DNA of 64,000 nt, taken from NCBI GenBank assembly GCA_032164245.1, contig JAVMKO010000006.1, positions 139,001-203,000 of the forward strand, written 5' to 3'. The notes beneath the pieces are model-generated. The model searched no databases, was not told the origin of the DNA, and saw only the letters and a program-made list of their open reading frames with translations. Shown here one piece after another: positions 10,144 through 21,498 of the stretch. This stretch comes from Sternotherus odoratus (Eukaryota; Chordata; Testudines; Kinosternidae). The position numbers and the translations under genes were made by a program. Within the stretch, counting starts at the first letter, position 1. The number at the start of each line of letters is the position of its first letter.

Positions 10144-12703
10144 AGTGTCAGAGTTCTAGTCAGGGTCTGGCCTGACAGAACCTTGTCACCTCCTGGAGTT
10201 ACTGCAAAAGTGTCAAGTGCCCCGGCTTCTCTTCCTTAGCCCGGGAGGTAATGCTGGAAATGAGCAGGAATTGCTTGACTGGTTTAGCTCCTCGATAGCT
10301 GGAAAACCCTCAGGATGCATGTAAGCCATGTAGCTTCTCCCTGTCCTGATATGGAACTGGTTAGGCAAGGGCTGTCTATTTCAAGAGGTTTGTCCAGGCC
10401 TCTTGTGGTGCCTGTCCCTTTTATACTGGCACATCTTGTTACCTTTTGATTTGACAAAGCAAACATCATGGCAGCTACTGCTGCTTTGCTTTAGGTGGAG
10501 AGCTGCTACTTGTGTTTTCAAAATGACACTTTCATAGGTGCTGGAACCAATGGTGCTGGTACACACTGGTCCAGGCCACAGGGCACTTCCTTTAACAGGC
10601 ATGTCTCTGTAAAGTCATGAGGTGGTGGACATTCTGTATGTGCTGCTCTCCAGGCCTGCATGTGCTGTGGTAATAATGCTACTAATTCCTCAGGATTCCT
10701 GTGTAGTGGATACAAGGTATGGCAACCTAACTACACAGTTCTTCCCTTGATTACATGCTTAGATATACTCAGTGAAAGTCGTATGAGCATATCTTAAAGT
10801 AGGGTTTGGCCCCATACCCGGCCCTGTCACAGGATGCAATCTAGGAAGAATGAGATGACACTTCAGTGACATCTGTAAGATGGAGCAGCAGTTTGCTGTC
10901 AGACTCCTAAAGCCTGAGGTGACCAGTATTGCTACTAAAGTGCAGTTCTGTTGCAGAACATCCCTCTAAGCAAAACAATCTTCTCTACAGAGCTTTAAAA
11001 GCCTGAGGAGGTGAGGAAGAGAGATGAGCCTGAGTCCCAGAGTTCAGGTATCTTTGGGCCCTTCTCTAATGTGTCAGTACAGATTATTGAACACAGAAAC
11101 CCTGTTAGTTGCACAGCAACTGAAATGTATGAAAAGAAGCTCCACTGTTTTGCGGAAGTGTAAGAAGAATGCTGTAGAAATTCTCTTGAACACCAATGCA
11201 ATTGCCAGAAAACATGCCCTTGCTTTGAAATAGATGCATCAAACTGAAGATCAACTGAGACAGATGTATTTCATTTGTGTATTCTATTTGTTTATTTTTT
11301 TCACTATTTAGGGTGGTTGGCAGCTTGATGAGGACTTGTTTGTCAATGTATTTCTATTACACCTTAACATAACTGTCTTGCTATACTGATGGCTAGCACT
11401 TGTGTTGTAAATTGTGGCGCCAGAGCCCCCGATGGTGTAAACGGACATAGCACTATTGAAGACTGGTGTTTGACTGGTTTATTTACACTGGCTGAGGATT
11501 TGGTCATCAGTTTTAGCAGCTCATGATTTGTCCATGAGAAATTCATAATGGCTTCAACTCAGCAGTCAAATTGCAGCTGACGAACAAATCCCTCTGCTTG
11601 ACAAACTGGGCCTGGGTCAAAACTAGAAATGTGCTGGTTTGTTTTTCCTTTATTTGTTAATGTCAAAGTTAAAATACATTTTACAATTAATCTGATAACA
11701 TTTACACAGCCTAAGGAGGAGTCTAGTCCTGTCCGCAAGCTGGAAAGATGCATTTGGGCTTACTCTCAGTCTGTGGGCAGGGCAGGAGGCAGTGTATTGA
11801 GCTGTATCAGACTGTTCTAGAAATGTATTCATTCACATCTCTTGAGGTTTGTAAGAAGAAATTCTACCATAAACCGTTCAGTAGAATTACAGGATTTTTG
11901 GCTTGAAGTTCACAAACCAATAAATAGTCTTGTTATGTTATGATTCATTAACAAAATGAAAATGTACATATTTTTTCTTTAAAATAAAAATCTTAACATG
12001 GGGCTTGTTTACTATAGCTTTAAACACTTTTTACTATGATACTACAACATTTTGCATTTTGTTTTTGTTCGTTATAATTCATGCTGCTTGGATTGCATTT
12101 TTCCATTGTAACACATTGCTTCATGGGGATTGTAATTGAGGAACCTGCTGCTCCTTTTCTCCTGTATAAACTGCTGGCTGGACTAAGATGCACCCTGAGT
12201 CATGTGACTCCCATGAGGCATTAGGAAGAACTTGGTCAGAGGAAAACTTGTATTTCATTATTGGCAATATAGTCGTCGAGGGAGTAACCCGTAGGAGAGA
12301 ACTGGGGCATGACATTCTATTCGCATAAGGCAATACATTGACAGGGAAATGCAGTGTAATATTTTACTGAAGTGATTAAAAATGGGACACTTTAAGGACT
12401 GTTCAACAGAACAAAACATTCTGATTCTTTCTAACCTAATCAAGAAAATTGAGATTTTTCTGCAAAATATTTTTATTTTTATGGAAGATGAGAAATGATA
12501 GAAATATCTGGTCAGAAAATGTCAATGAAAATGAAATTTCAAAGGAAAAAAGGAAAGAATGTTTTCCCCCACATGTTCATGGAATTATTATTCCATTTTT
12601 CTGACCAACTGTAGACGTGGTTGGAAAATATTGCCTGGAATAAAATGTTGACAAAAACAGGAAATACACATTTGTGACTTTTTCCCCCCTAATGACTAAT
12701 AAA
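10144..12703. other. Unique sequence, no gene recognised
   Basis: A 2.5-kb stretch of mixed composition. AT-rich parts (11880-12130, 12430-12680) contain only short frames. I see no domain, RNA gene or recognisable repeat. Confidence 0.45.
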
Positions 12704-13283
12704 GGCACACCATGGATTTATATAGAGGCAATAAGATATTATCTGTCTTATTCTCTATCCCTTTTTTTAATGATTCCTAACATTCTGTTTGCATTTTTGA
12801 CTGCCGCTGCACACTGTGTGGATGTCCTCAGAGAATTATCCATGATGAGTCCAAGACCTTTTTCCTGATTAGTTGTAGCTAAATTAGCCCCCATCATATT
12901 GTATGTACATTTGGGGTTATTTTTTTCCAATGTGTATTACTTTACAGTTATCCACATTAAATTTCATTTGCCATTTTGTTGCCCAATTACTTAGTTTTGT
13001 GAGATCTTTTTTAACTTCTTCACAGTCTGCTTGGGTCTTAACTATCTTCAGCAGCTTAGTATCATCTGCAAACTTTGCCACGTCACTGTTTACCCCTTTC
13101 TCCAGATCATTGATGAATAAGTTGAATAGGACTGGTCCAAGGACTGACCCTTGGGGAACACCACTAGTTACCCCTCTCCATTCTGAAAATTTACCATTTA
13201 TTCCTACCCTTTCTTTTAACCAGTTCTCAATCCATGAAAGGATCTTCCCTCTTATCCGATGGCAACTTTCAGCTGTCAGGAAC
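12704..13283 (-). mobile_element. CR1 LINE reverse transcriptase fragment
   Basis: The reverse complement of CR1: 'ggcacaccatggatttatat', 'tttgactgccgctgcacact', 'tctgcaaactttgcca', 'ttcagcagcttagtatcatc', 'gacccttggggaacaccact'. The minus frame 12748-12930 includes STQCAAAVKNANRMLGI, a standard CR1 segment. The plus frame 12903-13310 is antisense to it. The copy lacks both ends. Confidence 0.9.
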
Positions 13284-15288
13284 TCCTATACTGTTGTTTT
13301 TTTGGGGTAAAAACATGTTAAAACCAGAGACTTCTGGAGAGGAGAGAGGTGAATTAAGTGACCTCTCACCATCCTTCTTGGTAAGGAGGGGATGTGCACT
13401 ACAAGCAGCTAGCGCCTTCATTTTGCTCTTTATTAATAAAGTTTCATTGCTTCAAATATTCATCCTTGAATCTGAGTTTAACACAGGTTAAGCAAACAAA
13501 TCTCCCATCATTTAATGATTTCTTATGGTCTGTTTGTCTTTCCTTAGTGCATTTTACATACATTTTAGCCTCGGATGTTGAAAGCTATGGACTGTACATG
13601 AACGATGCAAGTTACAAATGAAGACCGTCTGTCTGTGTTAGAATATCAAGGGGAAGAGCGGGATCGGCATAATTTTCTGTTTTCCCCCTAGCTTGTCTGG
13701 TCTAAAAACCGCTGCTTCTGCTAATTAATTTGATTGCCTTGGCCAAAAATATTTAACTTTACATATCTTTTTAAAGAGATGGGACTCTCTGGGATAGGAC
13801 AGGATCCTCACTTAAAAGGAGCAGGTGAATTGAGTCCTGATTGCTCTATTTGAACAGGAACATTACTTATTTTTAGAACCTAAACCATTGATAATTTACT
13901 GCATTTAGCATTTGATTCACTTAGTTGTTGAATCACTTTTACTGTTCTATAAATTGATGCAAATGACACAGCACACAGGGAAGCATAAACAGAAACATTT
14001 GTGTGTTTGGCCTCAGGTTTTATTCACAGTTCAGAATCATATGAACAAAAATTACTGCCTTTAAACTGTGGATGAACTCAGCTTTCTCCTTGTAGCTTTA
14101 TGATAAGCTTGAAAAGATACCCCTGCTGACCATAGGGGCAGGGATCCTAACAACTGTTTAGCTCTTTGGCCATGACCTCTGTTAATTACACCTCAGAAGT
14201 TGGATGTGTGTTTTCCCTAAGGTGGCACCCATATAGATGTGTAAGTGCACCACTGAGAAGTGCAGAGCAAGTTATAAATCTCTGCAGAAGGTAATGAGGG
14301 GACTAGCTGCTTCTAATTTCTTTGTGGGATGTCCCTTCTAGGTCCTGAGCCAGAGCCCAGTGAAGTCATTAGAAAGCCTCCTGTTGACATCATTGGGCTC
14401 TGGATCAAGCCCATAGTGTATTTTGTTTGGAAAAATAAGTTGTCTCCTACCCCCAGGCAGACTTGTAATATTTGAGAGCTGTTGGGACGTGTCAAATCTT
14501 ACTTGCCAGTATGTCAGGCCTGAGGCAAGTACATGTAGCTCTTGTCTTAGATTGTTAAGTCATGTTTCTTCATCTACTATGAATGTCAAAAGTTGCTCTG
14601 GAAAACAGATGCCACATAGGATTGTTGCCCATAATGGGTTTTGAGCTTTAAAGACTGAGCTGTTAAAAGGACTTTGTTTCAGGCATTTTTCTTCTTTTCT
14701 TGTTTAATTATTTCCCATCAGTCTCTCACCAGTCATCTAGACATTTATATATTGATTAGAGCTGTGCTGAACTGATGGTGTTTCAGTGGATAAGGTTATT
14801 ATGGATTTGCAGAATGAACCAAAATCCTTGGAGGCTAGTCTAAGCATGGGGGGAAATCCCTAGCTATTGTTATTAGACAGAAACTAAACAAACACGGAGA
14901 AATGTCTTATGAAAACCAGCTGGTCAGTCTAGTCCAATGGTGTTTTTCTAGGGATTAACTCACAACAGAAGACTGCAAGGTGCATGCTGGAGTTTATGTT
15001 TAACTAAAAAGGAAAAAAAATGTTAGTTCTGTAGCCTGATTATATAATGGTCAATAATTGTATCAGTTGCCAATTAATACTCATGACTTTGGAGTAATGG
15101 AATTCTAGTCCCAGAATCAGACACCACAAAATTAAAACTAACCAGTTCCTTATCTTGTGGGGAAGCGCAGATGTATGGCGCAGACACTCACATTGACGGC
15201 AAAGTAAAACCATGACCACCTTAACACAATCTGTAAAGACAGGAAAGCTCCAAACCACAGAAACAAAGAGCAGTAATACAGTACTGGG
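13284..15288. other. Unique sequence, no gene recognised
   Basis: About 2 kb without a recognisable element. Open frames are short and motif-free. Confidence 0.45.
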
Positions 15289-15955
15289 TGTGACAGAGTC
15301 AGACCAGAAGGGTATAGGAGAGTGCTGGAAGGCAGGTATATCAGTCTCAGGATGTGCACGTCTCTGTTCCCTGTTTAGCCAAACAAAGGCTACTCCAGGC
15401 CAATCAAGACACCTGGGGCCAATTCAGAAGGTTCTAGAAGGCAGCAGAAACAGCTAGCCTGATTGGGACACCTGAAGCCAATCAGGGGCTGGCTGAAACC
15501 ATTTAAAAACCCTCCAATTTGGTCAGGTGGGTGTGGGTGTCAGCAGTTTGAGAGGCGTTGGAGCAGAGAGCAGTTTGAGAGGCGTTGGAGCAGAGAGCAG
15601 TTTGAGAGGCGTTGGAGCAGAGAGCAGTTTGGAAGGAGGCCGTGAGGTAAGGGTGAAGTGGAGAGTAAAGAAGCAGGGACTGCTGTGGGGAAGTAGCCTA
15701 GGGAATTGTATTGTGCTTGGTGGTTAAAAAGTCAGCCATCTTAGCTGATACTATTAGGGTCCCTGGGTTGGAGCCTGGAGTAGAGGGCGGGCCCGGGCTC
15801 CCCCCTTCCTACCTTCCCCAATTAATCACCGAGACTAGGGAGGCAACAGAGACTGTGCCCAGAAGGATAATTTCTCCTCACTGGTTTATGATGAAAATGG
15901 CTCAATAGACTGTGACCTCGTCTCTAAAGACAGAAGGGCTACGTGGATGGTCACA
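15289..15955 (+). mobile_element. LTR-like repeat with TGTGACA...TCACA ends
   Basis: Begins TGTGACAGAGTCAGACCAGA and ends GGATGGTCACA, so the termini are TG...CA with short inverted ends. The composition and the internal 'ggagcctggagtagagggcgggcccggg' region match a common turtle LTR-like repeat. The expected flanking 5-mers (ctggg and gtgag) do not match, so a target duplication is not visible. A PLE terminal unit abuts its right end. It contains the 27-bp tandem repeat below. Confidence 0.55.
15544..15636 (+). repeat. 27-bp tandem repeat, three perfect copies plus a partial
   Basis: The unit cagtttgagaggcgttggag plus cagagag is repeated at 15544, 15571 and 15598, with a fourth degenerate start at 15625. 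The unit length is a multiple of three, so one frame reads QFERRWSRE repeatedly. No start, signal or other coding evidence surrounds it. The near-perfect copies suggest recent slippage. Confidence 0.95.
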
Positions 15956-15957
15956 GT

Positions 15958-16088
15958 GAGCCTCTGACGAAGTGGGTATTAGCCCACGAAAGCTCATGCT
16001 TCAAAACTTTATAGTTAGTCTTTAAGGTGCCACAAGATTTTGTTTCCTCTGCTATTCCAGACTAACACGGCTACCTCTCTGATTCTGA
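15958..16088 (+). mobile_element. PLE terminal repeat unit (monomer)
   Basis: Carries the family's shared core: 'gacgaagtgggtattagccc', 'acgaaagctcatgcttc', 'gttagtctttaaggtgccac', 'gactaacacggctac' and the 3' end 'ctctgattct'. This is the same 3' terminal sequence that follows the GIY-YIG region in the coding PLE at 33184-35249. It begins at the right edge of the LTR at 15289-15955. No target duplication was recognised. Confidence 0.8.
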
Positions 16089-16657
16089 GGCTAGTGTAAT
16101 CCGCTGAGAAACGCAGGACCCACAAGTACAGACTTGGAGCTTTGTCACATGGGGAAACCTTTGGTATAATTCCTTGCATGTGCTCATATACTTATGTACA
16201 CACCCTTCCCTGGGGACCTGGTGGTAAAAGACAAAGGACCAGCCTTGACCCTAGCATGCCAAATGAATCCAGTGGTCCAGACCCAAGTGCCCCAAGGTCG
16301 GTGACAGATGATGATGATGGAGAACGGAAGTGTCAAGGGTGAAAAGCTCACCCTCTTCCCTCCCCCCCCCCACTGGCCTGGTCTATTATAGGGCCTAGGG
16401 ATTATCATGAATATGCATTCAGAGGTCCAGCCTCCCCTGTGCATATCTAACTTCATAATATTAGGGAGTCTTTATCATCTAGGTTAACCTATGAATGTCT
16501 TGTAGCTCACTAGCAACAGCTGACATATATGATAAAGCAAGTTTGTGTTAAACATCTGCCAACAATTTTATCCTAAAATATCCAAGCCTAGTATCAATTC
16601 ATTATTCCTGTGGTTGTCTAATCTTCTGTACCAACTTCCCTCTTAAGCAAATGTAAT

Positions 16658-16765
16658 GCCGACAGATGCTGGTCATCAGTGGGCAGAATCAAACCTGGGA
16701 CCTCTGGCGCTTAGTGCATGAGCTAAGAGCCAACTGCTATTAGCTAAGGCTATAGCACAAATCTT
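16658..16765 (-). mobile_element. tRNA-derived SINE fragment (tortoise Pol III type)
   Basis: On the minus strand a 'TTGGCTCTTAGCTCATG' segment resembles an A box and 'CCCAGGTTTGATTCT' resembles a B box (consensus GGTTCRANNCC). A similar copy lies at 17040-17157. The tRNA-related part is followed by an unrelated tail shared by both copies ('accagcatctgtcggc' here, 'accaggatctgccagt' there). It resembles the tRNA-Lys-derived turtle Pol III SINE. Confidence 0.6.
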
Positions 16766-16792
16766 TTCGTCTTGGTGGCACGAGATTGGACA

Positions 16793-16930
16793 GGTTTCAG
16801 AGTAGCAGCCATGTTAGTCTGTATCCATTTTAAAAAAACCAAGGAGTACTTGTGGCACTTTAGAGATTAACCAATTTCTTATGCTGAAATAAATTGGTTA
16901 GTCTCTAAGGTGCCAGGAGTACTCCTCATT
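16793..16930. mobile_element. PLE-related terminal unit, inverted dimer, second subfamily
   Basis: Starts 'ggtttcagagtagcagccat' 'gttagtctgtatcc', as in a second turtle PLE terminal subfamily. It then shows arms 'ggagtacttgtggcacttta' (from 16843) and 'taaggtgccaggagtactcc' (to 16926) that are reverse complements with a few mismatches around a centre near 16884. The 'gtggcac...gttagtct' words are shared with the main PLE terminal repeat. Confidence 0.65.
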
Positions 16931-17039
16931 TTAGATGGGAGAGAACACCACACCCAGAGGTGTGTGGGCTACACACTTCCCCTAGTTGAGGAAGCCTGTC
17001 CCAAGCTTCAGAGATTTCCCAGTTCAAATCCCGGACGAG

Positions 17040-17157
17040 ACACATTTATAACACTGGCAGATCCTGGTTGTCAGCAGGCGGGATTGAACCTGAGACCTCA
17101 GTGCATGAGCCTCTATCTTATGAGCTAAAAGCCAACTGGCTATTATCTAAGGCTGGA
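17040..17157 (-). mobile_element. tRNA-derived SINE fragment (tortoise Pol III type)
   Basis: On the minus strand 'GGCTTTTAGCTCATAAG' precedes 'CTCAGGTTCAATCCC', giving an A-box-like segment and an intact B box (GGTTCAATCCC) at tRNA-like spacing. The tail is shared with the copy at 16658-16765. A hAT-like element begins right beside it. Confidence 0.65.
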
Positions 17158-17700
17158 GCGGTGGTTCTCAAACTTTTTCCCCCCCCTAGACTAACTGAAA
17201 ATTGCCTAGGGTCTCAGCGGACCACTTAATGATCTTTCCAAATGATGTTTGTACCATTAGCTAAATATTATAAAGCACTTTGAATAAAAACACTATATTA
17301 AAAAACCTTAATAATAATAAACGTGTTTTTGTTCTAAAAATGAAAGCACACAGCTCATATTTTAATATCCATAAGCTTACCTTCCTAATGTGATGGATGT
17401 GCCCTCTTTCCCTTGCCATGGCACCCCCCGAGCTGGGGCTGGGAAGGAGTGGGGGGTGTCTCCATTTCTCCCCCACCGCAGCAGCCACAGAGCTGAGGCT
17501 GGGAAGGAGGCCATCTCTACTTGGCAGCTGCAACCCTGGAGCTGGGGAAAGTCACCTCTTTCTCTGGCTGCCACAGCCCTGCACGTCCCAAATTCCCCAC
17601 ACCCCATCTTCTCACCCCACTACCTCCTCCCACCTACCTCATATCCCCCCCAAGGCCACCACCTCACTTTACATGTGCATCTTCTCCAGGCACTTACTTA
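17158..17700. mobile_element. hAT-like MITE, left end and body
   Basis: The left end 'gcggtggttctcaaactttt' is the complement of the right end found at 50487-50510 ('aagtttgagaaccaccgctg'). An AT-rich core is followed by repeated 'gagctggggctgggaagga' blocks. The right end was not identified. Frames of up to 130 codons here are low-complexity C-rich reads. Confidence 0.5.
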
Positions 17701-19523
17701 ATGGAGCCTATGCTTCCTTTATGCTAACCTGCTTAAACCACTTCATTATTACAGGGTACCGGCTTAAAGGTTCCTTGGGTTACTGCTAAATAAAATAAAA
17801 TGCTAAGCTAGCTTTATGGGCTACAGTTCAAATATTCATACAGCTATAAAAATGTCTGACATCAAACTGACCTTTACAGCGAAGACTTTATATGTGGTTC
17901 TAAAGTATTGTGATCTGACATTCACCTTTACTTTAACTCAGAAAGCAGAGAGGGATTAAAATGTCCTGAAATGGGCATCTTAATATTGCTACCATGTTTA
18001 GGTTGGTCTTGTTTCATTGCGCCATCCTTTCTTTGTCAGAGTCTGACAGGCAAGCACAGAGGAGTAAATAATCCTGCATTGTGAAGTGATGGATTGGATG
18101 AACTAATAGGATTTTTGTATTTTTCCAATTTCTACAGTTCTAAAATATTTCACCTGCTAACTGAGGGATTTATAACTAAACAGCATGTTTAAAATATATA
18201 CTGTTTTGTCTTATTGTTTGTTAATTTGGTAAACAGGATTCCCTTATGCATACAATAAATAGTTACGATTTGGGGCATGTTAACATTCCAAAACTAGGAG
18301 AGAGAACCTAGTGGTTCCTGATAGCTCTTTAGGGCTACTTCTGGAGAAAGTGCCTTTGGGGCAAAGATTGAGAGAAGTCTTGTGTATCCATGAATAGGGC
18401 TTTGGAGTAGAGCCCGGAGCTGCAGGTTTATGCCCGGAGCTGGAGCTGAGCAATGCAAAAATTTGATTGCTCCAAATCCCTGTCCATGAAGCAGCTACAG
18501 CGGATAATACCAGCTCTCTGTGGGCTTTACTGTCTGTCCTCGCCTATGCCATGCAGACTGCCACCAAATATGACCTATTTATTTGCACTGGCCCAATGTG
18601 TTATCTGCATTCTGTGTATGGTATTAAGGTAGTAAGATTCAATTCAGAGTCCATCTAATACTAAATGAATGCAGGCAGTGAAATATCTGTCTGCCATTAA
18701 TGGGCTTGAGGGAAAATGATTTGGTCCAACGACAGACATCAGATCATTTCCACACTGTAGACAGAAATTATTGAGTGGATACTTTAAATGATTGGCTATG
18801 TGCTAAAGTAGTACTACACTTGGCAGCAATGTCCCAAAAGGCAAATAGGCAGTATTAGAAGGCAGAGAGTAAATTAATGATGTTATCCTAAGGGGAATTA
18901 TGTTGGTTCCTCAGGCAAAAGACTGGTAGGATAACTAGAAAGGGAGAAATGGTTTGGATAAGGGATTTGATATTAATGCATAATGCAAGATCACAAGTGA
19001 TATTTTAACTGGTGAAGTTTTAATGGAGAAAGTTTATTCATGACAGATCAGGCATACAAGAAGTGCATGTTATGTATAACATACTACCAAGCCTCATGAT
19101 CCTCCAGATATGTTGTTTGTCTGCAGTAGAAGAGCCATTTTATGTAATATTTTGTGACATTCTTAAGAGCAATTAGTCATAAGCCAATAACAATGGCTGA
19201 AGTTAAAAATTGAAATGATTTTTATTTATATTCAAACAGGGAACTGTCAGTACTTCGCCTTTTGAGGCCTATTGAGAAAGACTTGACAGTAGTGCTGCAA
19301 TCCCTGTGCCTTTATTTCATTAGGCTTACAGAATACCAGATGTAGTCATTACTGAGAGACCAAGACTGTTTGGATACTCTCTCACACATTGGAACATGGG
19401 CATTTCATCCTGTTCTTTATTGCTCCTTCACCTCACGCTAGCTGACATTTGCTCTCTTGCCTTTCATTGCATTATGTTTTTGCCAGATAAGCAGATATTG
19501 GCCTTACCTCAAGCTTGAATTAC
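17701..19523. other. Unique sequence, no gene recognised
   Basis: Mainly AT-rich, with no recognisable repeat. Only short frames are present. Confidence 0.45.
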
Positions 19524-19535
19524 AAGCTGTTCATA

Positions 19536-19697
19536 ATCAGAGAGGTAGACATGTTAGTCTGGTTCTGTAGAAGCAACAAAGAGTCCTGTGGCATCTTGAA
19601 GACTAACAAAAGTATTGAAGCATAAGCTTTTATTTCATGAGCGAATACCCACTTCATTGGATGCATGAAGTGGAACTATCCAAAGGCAGGTATAATT
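19536..19697 (-). mobile_element. PLE terminal repeat unit (old monomer) with target duplication
   Basis: The antisense copy includes 'atcagagaggtagac', 'gagtcctgtggcatcttg', 'agactaac', 'gaagcataagctttta' and 'gaatacccacttcattgga'. It is flanked by aagctgttcata (19524-19535) and aagttgttcata (19698-19709), a 12-bp target duplication with one mismatch. It is more diverged than the other units. Confidence 0.75.
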
Positions 19698-19709
19698 AAG
19701 TTGTTCATA

Positions 19710-20499
19710 GTCCTTCAGACTGAAAACTGTCTAGAAGTTGTTTAACCATGTGTTTAAAAAGAAGTACCGTAAATCGTGCCATGGACTTAATCCTTCCTGT
19801 TTCTGCTGGGAGATACATGTATAAAAACTTAAGCAATGAAGTGAAACTGGCAATTTTTCACTTTTCGCAGGCCTTAGTTCAAGATAAAAAGATCAGCTGA
19901 GCTATTCACATACAGCTGGGCAGAACATGAGTTACTTTGTTTTACTCAGTCCATGTCTACACTAGAGACCTTGCACAGCTGAAGTGAGCTATCCTGTCAA
20001 CATCATTAAACCGCCCCCAATGAGTGTCTCCCACCGACATAGCACTGTCCACACTGGCACTCTGTCGCTGTAACTTGTCGTTCAGAAGGTTTTCTTCCAC
20101 ACCCCTCAGCAACATAACAAAAAGGCAAGTGTAGTTATAGCCTAAACCTTGTTAGTATGGTTTCAGTAAAGAAAAAATAAAAACAGGGGTACTTTGACTA
20201 AGGTCTATTCCACCCAGACTCAAATACCGCAAGCAAGGGATCAAGCAGATGGCTTCTTTATGGTTCTGTCTAGATCCAGTTTTGAAAGCGTTAATTGTAA
20301 GAACTGGCTGATCTTTAATAACCTGAGCTGCTTTTTGTGTTGCAAACATTTTTTTTTAAATGCAAAATTTTGAATGACTGAAATTCACTTAATGAAGGAG
20401 TAATTGCAAAAAATACTAAATGGGAGATTTTCACATGACAGAAATATATGAGAAATGCATGCAATTTTGTGAAATGTCTCAGGTTTGCTGTAAGATGTT
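19710..20499. other. Unique sequence, no gene recognised
   Basis: AT-rich with no recognisable gene or repeat. Confidence 0.4.
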
Positions 20500-20511
20500 T
20501 GCAAAATTCTG

Positions 20512-20610
20512 CCACTGCTTGCATCCGACGAAGTGGGTATTAGCCCACGAAAGCTTATGCTTCAATACTTTAGTTAGTCTTTAAGGTGCCACAGGACTCT
20601 TTGTTACCTC
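20512..20610 (+). mobile_element. 99-bp PLE terminal-only insertion with 12-bp target duplication
   Basis: The insertion runs from 'ccactgcttgcatccgacga' to 'ctctttgttacctc' and contains nothing but part of the PLE terminal repeat. It is flanked by perfect TGCAAAATTCTG repeats at 20500-20511 and 20611-20622. The copy at 53356-53456 has nearly the same two end points. Confidence 0.85.
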
Positions 20611-20622
20611 TGCAAAATTCTG

Positions 20623-21129
20623 GTTAATGATTTAATTTATCTAATAGAGAAATATAACTTTTCCAAAAACCTTGTATACCTAAATCTTGTCTTTTTCACT
20701 TTAATCCAACACCATGGGTGAGCTCACAACAACCTTGTCAGCTGATATAAATGAATGCACAATTTAAACATCAGTAAGCAGCAGATTCTGCATGTATATA
20801 ATAAAATGAACACACATGATTGCAGTTCATGCTAAGATACTGCTTTATTGATGTAAAAGTTGTATTTAAAATACAACTTTGAAAGAGGAGGGACCTTAGT
20901 TTAGCTACCAGCCCCTTGTGAATTGAGATGGAGGTCAAGGAGCATTGCAAGTCTCATGCCTGCTTTTTGTCATCTTCACCTTGTCACTTAAATTATGGGT
21001 CACTTTCCTACAACTGACTTCCTTTATTAGAGTTGTAGCATAGTATGGGCCTGATCCAAACCGACGGAAATCACTGAATCCTGGTAGAGGATACAAAGAT
21101 TGTGATAATACCTTTACAGAATTCACGGT
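20623..21129. other. Unique sequence, no gene recognised
   Basis: AT-rich. No repeat or gene was recognised, though 20855-20882 has a short self-complementary run ('aaagttgtatttaaaatacaacttt'). Confidence 0.4.
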
Positions 21130-21254
21130 GGGGTCTTATCTGGGTATTGTGTGCAGTGCCATTCACCACACACCTCCACGGGAATCCTGTATGCAATACT
21201 GATCACCACCTTCATGAAGGCATTACAGAACTAGCGGGGGTTCAGAGTATGGTA
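21130..21254 (+). mobile_element. Old CR1-like LINE fragment, first part
   Basis: A diverged stretch in the style of the CR1 reverse transcriptase C-terminal region ('tgggtattgtgtgcagtgcc', then 'gttcagagtatggtaacaaa'). It continues at 22600 ('agagattgaaaagactggat'). The three-level insertion at 21255-22599 splits it. Assignment to CR1 is by position and weak similarity. Confidence 0.5.
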
Positions 21255-21268
21255 ACAAAAATGAAGGG

Positions 21269-21497
21269 GTAACAAAGAGTCCTGTGGCACCTTAAAGACT
21301 AACTATAAAGTATTGAAGCATAAGCTTTCGTGGGCCAATACCCACTTCGTCGGATGCAAGCAGTGGAAGTGCTTCCGACGAAGTATTAGCCCACGAAAGC
21401 TTATGCTTCAAAACTTTATAGTTAGTCTTTAAGGTGCCACAGGACTCTTTGTTACCTCTGCTATTCCAGACTAACACGGCTACCACTCTGATTCTTG
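21269..21497. mobile_element. PLE terminal repeat, inverted dimer, with 14-bp target duplication
   Basis: An antisense unit (21269 to about 21372) is followed head-to-head by a sense unit (about 21373-21497) ending in 'ctctgattcttg'. The flanks are ACAAAAATGAAGGG at 21255-21268 and the same 14 bp at 22586-22599, displaced by a later LTR insertion. The two arms are almost perfect reverse complements over about 90 bp. Confidence 0.85.
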
Positions 21498-21498
21498 A

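Noticed and set aside
9671..10144. 157-codon plus-strand frame
   Set aside because: It is antisense to a CR1 3' region whose conserved blocks read on the minus strand.
16650..17157. Possible functional tRNA genes
   Set aside because: Only A- and B-box-like segments of a SINE are present. The cloverleaf cannot be completed and both copies share a non-tRNA tail.
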